NCBI RefSeq assembly: GCF_023243075.1 | Contig: NZ_JALKFZ020000131.1 | Span: 1 to 36,056, forward strand | Reading direction: 5' to 3' | DNA: 36,056 nt | From: Frankia sp. AiPa1 | GTDB lineage: Bacteria; Actinomycetota; Actinomycetes; Frankiales; Frankiaceae | Shown here: positions 1-8,599 of the stretch, one piece after another | How positions within the stretch are numbered: the stretch's first letter is position 1 | Layout: each line of letters begins with the position of its first letter | Made by a program: the position numbers and the translations under genes | The notes under the pieces: generated by a model | Database searches by the model: none | Seen by the model: the letters and a program-made list of their open reading frames with translations, nothing else | Told to the model about the DNA's origin: nothing

Positions 1-656
1 TGCAGTGCGACCAGCGAGGACGAGCAGGCGGTGTCCACGGTCACCGCCGGCCCGCGCAGACCGAAGGTGTAGGCCACCCGGCCGGAGGCGACGCTGCCCG
101 CGCTGCCCGTGCCGATGAAGCCCTCCAGCCCCTCGGGATAGCGTTGCAGGCGAGACCCGTAGTCGTCGTACATGACTCCCGCGAACACGCCGGTTCGGCT
201 GCCGCGCAGCGTCCGTGGGTCGATCCCGGCCCGTTCGAAGGCCTCCCAGCTGATCTCCAGCAGTAGGCGCTGCTGGGGGTCGACCGCGAGCGCCTCCCGT
301 GGGCTGATCCCGAAGAACTCGGCGTCGAAGAGATCGGCGTCGTGGAGGAACCCGCCGGAGCGGGTGTACGACGTCCCCGTCCGGTCGGGGTCGGGATCGT
401 AGAGGGCATCGAGATCCCAGCCGCGGTTGGTGGGAAACTCGGAGATCACGTCCCGGCCGGCGTCGACCAGGTCCCACAGGTCCTCCGGAGAGCGCACCCC
501 GCCCGGATAGCGACAGGCCATGCCCACGATCGCGATCGGCTCCTCGCGGGCGGCCGTGACCTCGGCCAGCTGCTGGCGGGCCTGCACCAGGTCGTTGGTG
601 ACCCGCCGTAGATAGGCGCGCAGTCGGTCCTCGTTCGACGTCGAGTCGGTGGACAT
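1..656 (-). CDS. Modular type I polyketide synthase, N-terminal part (docking helix + ketosynthase), cut by window edge
   Basis: This is the first 218 residues of a modular PKS subunit; the rest lies beyond the left edge. Residues about 8-35 form a charged helix ([12 protein letters not shown]...) of the kind that docks a PKS subunit onto the preceding one, so the subunit most likely extends a chain and does not load it. The ketosynthase starts at [16 protein letters not shown] (about residue 38). The active-site Cys lies in [11 protein letters not shown] at residue 211, just before the edge. The ATG at 656 has an AAGGAGA sequence about 11 bases upstream. The gene follows the KAS III-like gene by 69 bases on the same strand and closes the visible minus-strand series. 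Catalytic Cys and docking helix are seen directly; acyltransferase and later domains are outside the window. Confidence 0.96.
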   Translation of the reverse strand, partial: MSTDSTSNEDRLRAYLRRVTNDLVQARQQLAEVTAAREEPIAIVGMACRYPGGVRSPEDLWDLVDAGRDVISEFPTNRGWDLDALYDPDPDRTGTSYTRSGGFLHDADLFDAEFFGISPREALAVDPQQRLLLEISWEAFERAGIDPRTLRGSRTGVFAGVMYDDYGSRLQRYPEGLEGFIGTGSAGSVASGRVAYTFGLRGPAVTVDTACSSSLVAL

Positions 657-725
657 GGGAGTCGGGGTCTCCTTGCTGATCGCCGGGCTCGCGCTGGCGG
701 CACCGGGATGTGTGGCGGTTATGGG

Positions 726-1760
726 TCAGGTCGCTTCCAGCGCCAGCCCGGATTTGATCCACTTGCTCGACTCGATCGACACGACTACGGCGCGTTCACC
801 CGGGCCGATCTCCCTCAGCAGCTGTTCGAGCTGGAAGAACACGATGGCGTTGCCGACGTTGCCGGTCCGGTCCACGCAGCTCACCTGGGACGAACCGACG
901 CCGAGACGCTTGCTGATGAGCGCCGTCATCCGGCCCGAGAGCTGTGGTGGCAGCAGATAGTCGACGTCGTCGCCCTTCCACTCGAGTTCGTCGAGCAGCT
1001 CGTGCAGGACCTCGTGCGACATCACGGGGACGTGTTCCTCAATCGCCTTGTAGTCCTCCGTGGCCGCGGGGCGCTCATGCGGTCCGCCGCGGTTGGCCGG
1101 CCCGAACCATTCCAGGGTCGCGCCCGGTGCCCGGCCCAGGCCGACAAGCCGGGTGAGCACCGAGCGCACCATCACCGATCCCGGCCCGGGGTCGGTACGC
1201 AGGACGGCCGCTCCCGCCCCGTCGCCGAACAGGACGAAGTTGACCAGTTCCGCAGGAGGCACGGAGCGCAGATCGACGTCCAGGTCGTAGAACCGGGCGA
1301 TCACATCACCGCCGAGCACGAGCGCGGTTCGGTGCCGACCCGACCGCAGGATCTGACTGGCCAGGTCGAGCGCCTGCACTGCGCCCGAACAGCCGGACTG
1401 GAGCTGGTAACTGGAGACCTGGTCGACTCCGAGGCGGTCGGCTATGACGTTCACGGTCGCCGGCATCAGGCTGTCCGGTGTCGCGGTGGCCATGACGATC
1501 ACATCGACGTCCTCAGCCCGTAGGCCGGCCCGGCTAAGCGCCGCGCGGGCCGCGCTCTCGCCGAGATCGGCCAGGGACGCGCCGACCTCGCCGGTGTCGA
1601 GATCGACGGCGAGGTGCCGGCTCCGGGTACCGACGAAGGTGTCGACCCACTGTTCCCAGAGCGTGTCCATCCCGAATCGCCGGGCCAGCGAAGTGTTGTC
1701 CACCGCTGGTCCGGGCAGTGCCGATCCCGCGGACAGCAGATGTATCTCAGTCGCCTCCAC
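726..1760 (-). CDS. KAS III-like (FabH-fold) condensing enzyme or acyltransferase with altered active site
   Basis: A 344-residue thiolase-fold protein, the usual length for KAS III. The nucleophile Cys124 lies in QSGCSGAVQALD, and the GDGAGAAVL loop is present. The Asn of the triad is kept in TGNVGNA (Asn301). The position normally held by His in the HQAN motif reads Pro-Pro-Gln-Leu-Ser (271-275), so the catalytic His appears lost. In tetronate pathways a KAS III homologue works with glyceryl-ACP during offloading and ring closure. A role here is inferred from the FkbH-like protein and free ACP elsewhere in the window. An acyltransferase or chain-release role, as for other FabH-like proteins of secondary metabolism, is equally possible. 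GTG start with AAAGGA six bases upstream; lies between the AOC-like genes and the PKS. Confidence 0.9.
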   Translation of the reverse strand: MEATEIHLLSAGSALPGPAVDNTSLARRFGMDTLWEQWVDTFVGTRSRHLAVDLDTGEVGASLADLGESAARAALSRAGLRAEDVDVIVMATATPDSLMPATVNVIADRLGVDQVSSYQLQSGCSGAVQALDLASQILRSGRHRTALVLGGDVIARFYDLDVDLRSVPPAELVNFVLFGDGAGAAVLRTDPGPGSVMVRSVLTRLVGLGRAPGATLEWFGPANRGGPHERPAATEDYKAIEEHVPVMSHEVLHELLDELEWKGDDVDYLLPPQLSGRMTALISKRLGVGSSQVSCVDRTGNVGNAIVFFQLEQLLREIGPGERAVVVSIESSKWIKSGLALEAT

Positions 1761-1872
1761 GTCGGTCCTTTCGCAGCTGGTCGGCGGGTCGGCGCACGAC
1801 CACCGGGTGCACGCCGGATCGGTGCGCTGGTCGGTGTGGCGTGCCGCCGCCCGCCGTCGGCGTGGTTGTCGG

Positions 1873-2457
1873 TCAGCCGTACAGGGCGATGCGTGCCTCG
1901 ACCGGCTGGTCGGGCTCGATTACTCGCCATTCCCGGCGGCCGTCCAGGCCGCGGTACACGCCGTCGAGACCGACCGCCGGGTAGCCAACCCAGACGCCGT
2001 TCTTGACATCGTTGAAGTCGGCCCAGCCCTCGGCGTGGATGACTCCGTCTCGCAGGAACAGGTCCTCCGAGTAGTAGGTGAGGACCGCGCCGTGCACCTT
2101 CTTGTAGCGGATCTCGTACCGGCCGATGCTGATCCCCAGCAGCTCGCGGGCAGAGTCGTAGAGCTCGTCGTGGTAAATGCCGATCTGGCCGACCTGCGGG
2201 TCGGCGACGTTGACATTCTGTTCGTTCTTGATCTGCGGTTCCCAGATCCCCTCGTGCACGACAGACAGTCCGCCCGACTCGTCGGCGGCTTCGGCGCTCC
2301 CGGTACCGGCGGCGGGCTGGGTGGCCCCGGTGCCGCCTGGGCGTAGGGTGGATGGGGAGACAGACAGCAGGCGGGTGGCCGCGATCAGAGCGGCGGTGAG
2401 TACGGATCCCGAGATCAGCGCGGAGGCTGTCGTCGATCGACGGATGCTCATCATCAT
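1873..2457 (-). CDS. Membrane-anchored or exported allene-oxide-cyclase-like barrel protein
   Basis: About 194 residues. A basic N-terminus (MSIRRS) is followed by one hydrophobic helix (about residues 11-32, ALISGSVLTAALIAA), then a Pro/Gly/Ala/Thr-rich linker to about residue 68. The C-terminal 125 residues show beta-strand patterning (QIGIYHDELYD, GRYEIRYKKVHG, DGVIHAEGWADF) like the AOC-like barrels that act as spiro- or decalin-forming [4+2] cyclases (AbyU, VstJ, PyrI4 type). Those cyclases normally lack an anchor, so the N-terminal helix is odd. Three ATG codons are stacked at 2457, 2454 and 2451. The AGAAGG sequence sits too close to the first, so 2451 is the likelier start. The second AOC-like gene lies 61 bases upstream in the series. 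Fold assignment is by pattern; the cyclisation role is inferred. Confidence 0.72.
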   Translation of the reverse strand: MMMSIRRSTTASALISGSVLTAALIAATRLLSVSPSTLRPGGTGATQPAAGTGSAEAADESGGLSVVHEGIWEPQIKNEQNVNVADPQVGQIGIYHDELYDSARELLGISIGRYEIRYKKVHGAVLTYYSEDLFLRDGVIHAEGWADFNDVKNGVWVGYPAVGLDGVYRGLDGRREWRVIEPDQPVEARIALYG

Positions 2458-2518
2458 CCTTCTCTGGTGAGTGGGCGGTCGGAGTCAGGAAGGGCGCGGT
2501 GCCCGGCGCGTCGGTGGG

Positions 2519-3076
2519 TCACCGGGCGAGGACCAGCTGGACCGTCGACACGAACGGCGTCGGCGTCATGTGGATGCTGCGGATCGCGGACCAGCCGGCG
2601 AGCTCACCGGCGACGGCGAAACCGGGCACCGACACGTAGGCACCGGCGAACTCGGCAGTGAGGTCGTTGAGGCCGGAGAAGTGAAAGAGCGTGCCGAACA
2701 GGTGGACCTCCTCGGTCCGTACCGCGAACCCGTGCCCATCGCCCGGACGTTCGTGGACGACCTCCAGCCGTCCGGACGTCGTGCCGATCAGCGTGCCGTC
2801 GGCCGTGTGGATCTCGTCCTCGTAGTAGCGGACCTGTCCCGTGCGCGGCACCGGAGTGATCTCGCCGTGTCCGCCGAGTACCCGTTCGGTCAGGTTGACG
2901 ATCCGGACGACGCCGGCGACGTCGGGTTCGGTCGCCAGCTTCCCCAACGCGGCGGAGTCACCGGCAGGGATGCGGGAATCCAGATCCGTCGTCGAGGCGG
3001 CCAGATCGGGCAGGTGCCCGGTCAGGAACGTCGAGGCCGCCGCGAGCAGGTCGGTGCGCTGCCCGGTCGGCGCCAT
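2519..3076 (-). CDS. Allene-oxide-cyclase-like barrel protein, candidate pericyclic cyclase
   Basis: A 185-residue soluble protein without a signal sequence. Alternating strands (VVRIVNLTERV, GQVRYYEDEIHTADG, TSGRLEVVHE, AVRTEEVHLFG, FAGAYVSV) match the dirigent/AOC-type eight-stranded barrel. Small proteins of this fold close rings in spirotetronate and spirotetramate pathways. An N-terminal extension of about 50 residues precedes the barrel. Its ATG overlaps the P450 stop codon by one base (TGATG), so translation is probably coupled to the P450. The product is most likely a cyclase or stereocontrol protein for the polyketide, but nothing in the sequence fixes the reaction. It is clearly diverged from the neighbouring anchored barrel and is not a recent duplicate. 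Confidence 0.72.
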   Translation of the reverse strand: MAPTGQRTDLLAAASTFLTGHLPDLAASTTDLDSRIPAGDSAALGKLATEPDVAGVVRIVNLTERVLGGHGEITPVPRTGQVRYYEDEIHTADGTLIGTTSGRLEVVHERPGDGHGFAVRTEEVHLFGTLFHFSGLNDLTAEFAGAYVSVPGFAVAGELAGWSAIRSIHMTPTPFVSTVQLVLAR

Positions 3077-4320
3077 CAGCTCGCGCTCCGGGTTCCCCAG
3101 CTGACAGGCAGGCTGACGACGCCGTGCAGCCCGGCCGGGTGACGCAGCTGAACATCACCGAGGTCGACGGCAAGACGCAGGTCGGGGATCCGCCGGAACA
3201 GCGTGGTCAGCGCGATCTCCAGCTCGGCCCGGGCCAGGTTCTGCCCCAGGCATTGATGGATCCCGTAGCCGAAGGCGACGTGGCGGCGGGCCGAGCGGTG
3301 CGGATCGAAGGTGTCCGGTTCACCGAAGATGGCCGCATCGCGGTTCATGGCCGCGATGGCGACGATGATGCCGTCGCCCTCCCGGATGGCCTGACCGGCG
3401 ACTTCCACATCCCGGGTCGCGAACCGAGCGGCGCCGTCCGCGATCGAGAGGTGGCGCAGCAGCTCGTCCACGATGTTGGCGACCACGCTGAGATCGGTGT
3501 CGACCCGCGCGAGCACGTCGGGACGTTCCAGCAGCGTGAGTATGCCCAGCGCGATGGCGTTGGCCGTGGTCTCGTGCCCGGCCACCAGGAGCAGCAGGGA
3601 GATCTCGGCGAGGGTGAGGGTGTCCAGTTCCCCCTGGTCGACGTACAGGGTGATCAGCTCGTCGAGCAGGCCCTCGCCGCGATTTGCGCGCTTGGCCTGG
3701 ATCAGTTCCTCCAGGTAGATCCGGATCCGGGTGAAGGCGTCCGCGCTGTCCTCCTGGCTGGAGTCGCCGTGCACGATGCGGCGAGCCTGGCTCTCGAAGA
3801 ACGCGTGGTCGTCATAGGGGACACCGAGCAGGTCGCAGATCACGGTCGAAGGCACCGGCAGCGCGAACCCCGGTACCAGATCCGCGCTCGTCCCGCGGCT
3901 CCGCACACCGTCCAGCAACTCGTCGACGATCTGCTGGATCCTGGGCCGGAAGGCGTTGATCCGGCGAACGGTGAAGCTGGCGGTCAGCATGCGCCGCTGG
4001 GTGGTGTGCTCCGGTGGGTCCATGCCGATGAAGTTGCGGACCGCGCGGGCCGCCTCGAACCGTGGCGCGGTGGCCGGGAACCGGGGGTCGGCGCGTACCG
4101 AGGAGAACGATCCGTGGTCGGCGAGGACCCGGCGTCCCTCGTCGTAACCGGTGACGATCCACGCCCGGCGGCCGTTGTACAGCGTGACCTGGGCGAGCGG
4201 GCCGCGCGTGCGCAACGCGGGATATCCGGCGGGTTCCGCGAAGGGGCAGCTGCGGGCGGTGGGAAACTCGGGGACATCGGGGGGTTCGGTGATAACCGGC
4301 ACGGTAGACTGGTCGGACAC
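3076..4320 (-). CDS. Cytochrome P450 (CYP105-like tailoring monooxygenase)
   Basis: A 414-residue P450 beginning at the GTG at 4320, chosen because AGGAAGGAGGTGG lies just upstream; longer in-frame starts lack such a site. It has the I-helix AGHETT (LLVAGHETTANAI), the ExxR of helix K (VDELLRH) and the haem-ligand motif FGYGIHQCLGQNLAR with its Cys. Size and motifs match soluble class I actinobacterial P450s of the CYP105 type, which take electrons from a small ferredoxin. That ferredoxin is the next gene upstream. The stop codon overlaps the start of the AOC-like gene. The substrate is inferred to be the polyketide made by the adjacent PKS (hydroxylation or epoxidation). Confidence 0.96.
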   Translation of the reverse strand: MSDQSTVPVITEPPDVPEFPTARSCPFAEPAGYPALRTRGPLAQVTLYNGRRAWIVTGYDEGRRVLADHGSFSSVRADPRFPATAPRFEAARAVRNFIGMDPPEHTTQRRMLTASFTVRRINAFRPRIQQIVDELLDGVRSRGTSADLVPGFALPVPSTVICDLLGVPYDDHAFFESQARRIVHGDSSQEDSADAFTRIRIYLEELIQAKRANRGEGLLDELITLYVDQGELDTLTLAEISLLLLVAGHETTANAIALGILTLLERPDVLARVDTDLSVVANIVDELLRHLSIADGAARFATRDVEVAGQAIREGDGIIVAIAAMNRDAAIFGEPDTFDPHRSARRHVAFGYGIHQCLGQNLARAELEIALTTLFRRIPDLRLAVDLGDVQLRHPAGLHGVVSLPVSWGTRSAS

Positions 4321-4403
4321 TTTCCACCTCCTTCCTGATCTGTGGGTATTCCTTTTCCAGGCGAGTGGGGATTCCTCGTTCGTCCGCAACCAGCCCTCTG
4401 CAC

Positions 4404-4433
4404 ACGGGCGTACAGGCATGCCTGTACGCCCGT
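4404..4433. promoter_or_regulatory. 30-bp perfect palindrome between ferredoxin and P450 genes
   Basis: The half-site ACGGGCGTACAGGCA is followed at once by its exact reverse complement, with no loop, in the 163-bp gap between two same-strand genes. No T-run follows on either strand, so an intrinsic terminator is unlikely. A zero-spacer symmetric site suits a dimeric repressor such as a TetR-type protein. The regulator is not identifiable from the window. Confidence 0.6.
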
Positions 4434-4483
4434 ACGGCGCAGGTCCGCAGCACGGCGGGAGGAGACGGCGACCGCGTGTTCGG

Positions 4484-4678
4484 TCAGTCCGTGACTGTTA
4501 TCGCCCGGGCCGGGCACAGGTCCGCGGCCTCGTGCGCAGCCGGCAACTCTCCCGCGGGTACCACCGCACGGATCGCCACGACCAACCCGTCCTCATTCTG
4601 ATCGAACAGTTCCGGGGCCACCGAGACGCATCGTCCGGCGCCCACACAACAAGATTCGTCCACCGTCAGATGCGCCAC
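4484..4678 (-). CDS. 3Fe-4S ferredoxin, P450 redox partner
   Basis: A 64-residue ferredoxin with the single-cluster pattern Cys11-x5-Cys17 (CVGAGRC) and a distal Cys-Pro (ADLCPARAI). The position of the fourth Cys of a 4Fe-4S protein holds Ala, so a [3Fe-4S] cluster is expected. Such ferredoxins pass electrons from a reductase to CYP105-type P450s. The P450 lies directly downstream on the same strand, 163 bases away and separated by the 30-bp palindrome. GTG start with GAGGAGG upstream. An acidic surface (VDES, DQNEDG) is typical of the group. Confidence 0.95.
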   Translation of the reverse strand: MAHLTVDESCCVGAGRCVSVAPELFDQNEDGLVVAIRAVVPAGELPAAHEAADLCPARAITVTD

Positions 4679-4736
4679 GGCCCCAGCTCCTCCTCACCGC
4701 GAGCAGAACGTCGGAAGCGCCGAACCCGGAGAGGGC

Positions 4737-4768
4737 GGACGGTCGGCAAAGACGTTTTGCTACCGTCC
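4737..4768. promoter_or_regulatory. Hairpin between ABC ATPase and ferredoxin genes
   Basis: GGACGGT pairs with ACCGTCC, and the stem continues as GCAAA with TTTGC around a short GACGT loop; one small internal mismatch separates the two helices. It lies in the 163-bp gap between the importer ATPase stop and the ferredoxin start. On the minus strand it could partly terminate importer transcription or bind a regulator. No clear T-run follows, so the role is open. Confidence 0.4.
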
Positions 4769-4841
4769 ACACCGCGTTTTCCGTGGCTGATGCGGCGTTC
4801 GTTTTCTGGGGCCATCGTCGCGTACGCGACTGACAGTCGCC

Positions 4842-6620
4842 TTATCGGGCGCTAAATCCGGAAAGCCGGCCGGGGATGGCGTCGAGCAGTTCCCGGGTGT
4901 ACTCGTGGCGGGGATTGTCGAACAGCTCCTCGCCGGTGGCGACCTCCACGAGGCGGCCGGTGCGCATGACCCCGATCCGGTCCGCGATCGTGCGGACCAC
5001 CGCGAGGTCGTGGGTGATGAACAGGTACGACAGGCCGAGTTCCGTCTGAAGTGAGGCGAGCAGATCGAGGATCTGCGCCTGCACGGTGACGTCGAGGGCG
5101 GACAGCGGCTCGTCGCAGACGACCAGGTCGGGATGCAGCGACAGGGCGCGGGCGATGGCGACGCGTTGCCGCTGACCACCGGAGAGCTCGGCGGGGCGGC
5201 GATCGAGAAGGTGCTCCGGAAGCGCGACCTGCGACAGCAGCTCCCGGACCCGGGAGCGGCGGGTTGCCCGCGAGCCGACGCCGAACAGCCGTAGCGGCTG
5301 CTCGATCGCCTCGGCGACGCTGAACCGTGGATCGAGGGAGGCGTAGGGGTTCTGGTAGACCACCTGCATGCGTCGGCGCAGCCGGCGCAGCGCCGCGCCG
5401 CGCAGATCGGTGATGTCGACGCCGCAGAGGTGGATCCGACCGGCGGTGGGGTCCATCAGGCGCAGTGCCAGCCGGGCGGTGGTGGACTTGCCAGATCCCG
5501 ACTCGCCCACCAGGGCGAACGTCTCGCCGCGACCGATGGCGAAGCTGACGTCGTCGACGGCGCGGACCGAGCGTCGACCGGTCGAGGTCCGGGGCAGTGG
5601 AAAGTCCTTGACCAGGCCCTCGACCACCAGCAACGCTGTCGGCTCCGGTGGCTTCGGCTCCTGGGGCGGTGGGTCGGGCTGCTGCGCTGTGCTGGCCTGG
5701 ATCGTTGTCTCGGACTGTGCCGCGGTGCGCGGTTGCACGGTGTGCGTCGTCTGCGGTTTTTCGTGCTGAGTCCGCGTGGGCGTCTGTGGGCTGGTCGATG
5801 CGGCGGACACGTCGGCGAGAGCGAGGCCGGGTGCGTCGGAGATCAGTCGGCGGGTGTACGGGTGGGACGGGTCACGCAGGATCTGGCGGGACGTACCGCG
5901 TTCCACCACGTGCCCGCCGGACATCACCACGATCTCGTCGGCGCGGTCGGCGGCCACGGCGAGATCGTGGGTGATGAGCAGGACGGCCGTCCCCCGCTCG
6001 CTGATCATCTTTCCCATCTGGTCCAGGATGCGACGCTGGATCGTCACGTCGAGTGCGCTGGTCGGCTCGTCGGCGATCAGGAGCCTGGGCTCGGCGGCGA
6101 AGGCGATCGCGATCAGTGCCCGCTGCCGCATGCCACCGGAGAGCTCATGCGGGTACTGCCGGGCCCGCAACTCCGGATCGGGCAGGCCGGCCCGGGCCAG
6201 GGCGGCGACGGCCGCGGCCGGCGCACTGCGCCGGGTGGCCAGTCCGTGGACCCGGAGCACTTCGGCGACCTGGACACCGATCCGCTGCACCGGGTTCAAC
6301 GACACCGTCGGGTCCTGCGGAACGAGTGCGATCTCCTGCCCCCGGTAGGCACGCAGCCCGGCCGCTGGCAACGCCGTCAGGTCGACCCCGGCGAACCGGA
6401 CGGATCCGGCCTCGATCCGACCCCCGGTCGGGAGCAGACCGATCACGGCGTGCGCGGTGGTGCTCTTGCCCGATCCCGACTCGCCCACCAGAGCGACGAC
6501 CTGGCCGGGACGGACGTCGAGGTCGATGTCGTGCACCACCTCGGTGGCCGTCGGGCCACGGTGATAGGAGACCCGTAGGCCGCGTACCGCCAGCAGCACG
6601 CCGTCCGATGAGTCGGTCAT
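4842..6620 (-). CDS. Fused double ATPase subunit of a peptide/nickel-type ABC importer (DppD-DppF-like)
   Basis: 592 residues with two complete ABC ATPase domains, equivalent to DppD plus DppF fused. Domain 1 has Walker [10 protein letters not shown] (about 46-54), signature LSGGMRQ and Walker [13 protein letters not shown]. Domain 2 has [24 protein letters not shown] and [12 protein letters not shown]. Between them is an unusual Gln/Thr/Pro-rich linker of about 60 residues. The start is the ATG at 6620, which overlaps the permease stop by four bases (ATGA) and so is translationally coupled. It energises the permease pair encoded just upstream. Such fusions are common in actinobacterial oligopeptide importers. 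The substrate cannot be read from the ATPase. Confidence 0.95.
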   Translation of the reverse strand: MTDSSDGVLLAVRGLRVSYHRGPTATEVVHDIDLDVRPGQVVALVGESGSGKSTTAHAVIGLLPTGGRIEAGSVRFAGVDLTALPAAGLRAYRGQEIALVPQDPTVSLNPVQRIGVQVAEVLRVHGLATRRSAPAAAVAALARAGLPDPELRARQYPHELSGGMRQRALIAIAFAAEPRLLIADEPTSALDVTIQRRILDQMGKMISERGTAVLLITHDLAVAADRADEIVVMSGGHVVERGTSRQILRDPSHPYTRRLISDAPGLALADVSAASTSPQTPTRTQHEKPQTTHTVQPRTAAQSETTIQASTAQQPDPPPQEPKPPEPTALLVVEGLVKDFPLPRTSTGRRSVRAVDDVSFAIGRGETFALVGESGSGKSTTARLALRLMDPTAGRIHLCGVDITDLRGAALRRLRRRMQVVYQNPYASLDPRFSVAEAIEQPLRLFGVGSRATRRSRVRELLSQVALPEHLLDRRPAELSGGQRQRVAIARALSLHPDLVVCDEPLSALDVTVQAQILDLLASLQTELGLSYLFITHDLAVVRTIADRIGVMRTGRLVEVATGEELFDNPRHEYTRELLDAIPGRLSGFSAR

Positions 6621-7570
6621 CGTCCCGTCCCCCGTTCTCCCTCGACCGCGCGGGCGACCCGGTTGGCGGCCAGGACGGTCGCGACCACGGTCAGTCCCGG
6701 CATGGTCGTCAGCCACCAGGAGGTGCCGAGGTAATCCCGACCGTCCGCCACTAGCGAGCCCCACTCGGGTGTCGGCGGCGCCGCCCCGAACCCGAGGAAG
6801 CTCAGCGCCGAGACGGCCAGGATGGCAGTGCCGAACTCCAACGCGGCCAGGACGAGGACCGGCCCCCACGAATGCGGCAGCACGTGGCGAACGAGCACCT
6901 GGTCGCGGCGTGCCCCGCAGGACACCGCCGCCTCGACGAACACTGCCGTGCGTACCCGCAGCACCTCGGCGCGGGTGACTCGGGCGAAGGCAGCCACGCT
7001 CGTCGCTCCGACCGCGAGCGCGACGTTCACGGTGCCGAAGCCGAGCGCGGTGATCAGCGCGAGGGCCAGCAGTAGGGCCGGGATGGCCAGGGCCAGGTCG
7101 ACCAGCCTCATGATCACGGCGTCGGTCCGGCCGCCGACGAAACCCGACACCAGGCCCAGCGTCGCCCCGATGGCCAGGCCGACCGCCACCGCGAGCACGG
7201 TGGCCTGCAGGGACCGCGCCGCACCATGCACCATTCGGGCGAACAGGTCGCGGCCGAGCTGGTCGGTGCCGAACCAGTGCTCACTGCTCGGGCCGCGCAG
7301 CCGTTCGGTCACGTCGCCGCGCAGCGGGTTGTCCGCCGTCAGCAGGTCCGGGAAGAAGGCTGCGATGAGCACGGCGAGCAGGAACAGCAGTGACAGGGAC
7401 AGCCCGGGACGGCGGAGCAGATAGCCGGCGGCGTGCGCCAGGCGCCGACCGACGCCGGTCGCCGGCGGCCTCTCGGGAACGGACGGCGGCGCGGTCCGGC
7501 CGGCCTCGGACAGCGGGCTGCCGACCGTGACCGCGGCGGTCACTGCGGGTGATTCGGTCAACGTGGCCAC
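6617..7570 (-). CDS. ABC importer permease, DppC-like
   Basis: A 317-residue inner-membrane permease of the peptide/nickel family. It has a Pro-rich N-terminal tail, a first helix (GLSLSLLFLLAVLIAAFFPDLL), then a periplasmic HWFGTDQLGRDLF segment typical of DppC/OppC. The core carries the ATPase-coupling EAA-type loop (CGARRDQVLVRHVLPHS). GTG start at 7570, only four bases after the DppB-like stop. Its own stop overlaps the ATPase start. Together these show one transcript for the importer. Confidence 0.95.
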   Translation of the reverse strand: MATLTESPAVTAAVTVGSPLSEAGRTAPPSVPERPPATGVGRRLAHAAGYLLRRPGLSLSLLFLLAVLIAAFFPDLLTADNPLRGDVTERLRGPSSEHWFGTDQLGRDLFARMVHGAARSLQATVLAVAVGLAIGATLGLVSGFVGGRTDAVIMRLVDLALAIPALLLALALITALGFGTVNVALAVGATSVAAFARVTRAEVLRVRTAVFVEAAVSCGARRDQVLVRHVLPHSWGPVLVLAALEFGTAILAVSALSFLGFGAAPPTPEWGSLVADGRDYLGTSWWLTTMPGLTVVATVLAANRVARAVEGERGTGR

Positions 7571-7574
7571 GCTT

Positions 7575-8525
7575 TCAACGGGGTTCCGCGGCGAGGTGCA
7601 CGATCCGCGGGTCCAGCAGCGGATAGGTGAGGTCCACGGCCAGGTTGACCACCGTGAACAGCGCCGAGCTGAGGATCACCAGCCCGAGCACTACTGGAAT
7701 GTCCTGGGTGCTCACCGCGGTCGCGGTGGTTCGCCCGACCCCCGATCGGGAGAAGACGGTCTCCACGACCACGGAGCCGGCGAGCAGGTTGCCCGCCCAC
7801 ACGCCGGCGAGAGTCAGTGCCGGCAGGGCGGCGTTGCGTGCGCAGTGCCGCAGGCGTATTCGCCGCGGCGAGGCACCCTTTGCCGCGGCGGTCGTGACGT
7901 AGTGCTCCGTCTGGGTGGCGCGCAGGCTGCGGGCGAACACCTGGGCGAGGCCGGCCGCGGTCGGCAGGGCGAGGGTGACCGCGGGTAGCAGCAGGCTGCG
8001 GCTGCCGTCGTTCCCGGTCGCCGGCAGCAGTCCCCATCGGAAGGAGACGAGCTGGATCAGCATCAGACCAGTCCAGAAGGTCGGCAGCGATGCCCAGAAC
8101 GGGGGAATCGACAACAGCAGCTGACGGGCCCAGGACCATCGGGCGAAGGTGCCCCAGTAGGCCAGGCCGACGCCGAGCAGCACGGCGAGCACGAACGCCG
8201 CCGCCGCCAGCTCCAGGGTGGCCGGCAGTACGTCGAGGAAGATCTGGGTGACGCTTCGGCCGCTCTGCACCGAGACGCCGAAGTCACCGCGTACCGCATG
8301 CCAGAGGTGGTCCACGTACTGAACGGCGACCGGCCGGTTCAGTCCATACTGCGCCCGCAGGTTCTCGACCTGCGCATCGTCGACCGAACCCTGCTCGGCT
8401 CCGGCGCTGACCATGAGCGACACCGGGTCGCTCGGCAGCAGGTACAGCACCGCGAAACAGACGGTGTACGCCGACCACAGGACGAACAGCGCCTGCAGCA
8501 GACGGCGCACCAGATATGTCTTCAT
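7575..8525 (-). CDS. ABC importer permease, DppB-like
   Basis: A 316-residue permease beginning MKTYLVRRLLQALFVLWSAYTVCF, the usual DppB/OppB N-terminus. The LRAQYGLNRPVAVQYVDHLW segment and the coupling loop AAAKGASPRRIRLRHCARNA match the family. The ATG at 8525 is preferred over longer in-frame options because it begins the conserved first helix and follows the binding-protein gene by 74 bases. It pairs with the DppC-like permease to form the channel. Confidence 0.95.
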   Translation of the reverse strand: MKTYLVRRLLQALFVLWSAYTVCFAVLYLLPSDPVSLMVSAGAEQGSVDDAQVENLRAQYGLNRPVAVQYVDHLWHAVRGDFGVSVQSGRSVTQIFLDVLPATLELAAAAFVLAVLLGVGLAYWGTFARWSWARQLLLSIPPFWASLPTFWTGLMLIQLVSFRWGLLPATGNDGSRSLLLPAVTLALPTAAGLAQVFARSLRATQTEHYVTTAAAKGASPRRIRLRHCARNAALPALTLAGVWAGNLLAGSVVVETVFSRSGVGRTTATAVSTQDIPVVLGLVILSSALFTVVNLAVDLTYPLLDPRIVHLAAEPR

Positions 8526-8599
8526 CGTTGCGTCCCCGTCAGGTGTCGTGCGTGGGCCGGCCGGTCCCCACCCGCGCGGACCGGCCGGCCCACAGCGGG

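Noticed and set aside
3124..4338. 404-codon plus-strand open frame
   Set aside because: It is wholly antisense to the P450, whose haem and I-helix motifs are clear.
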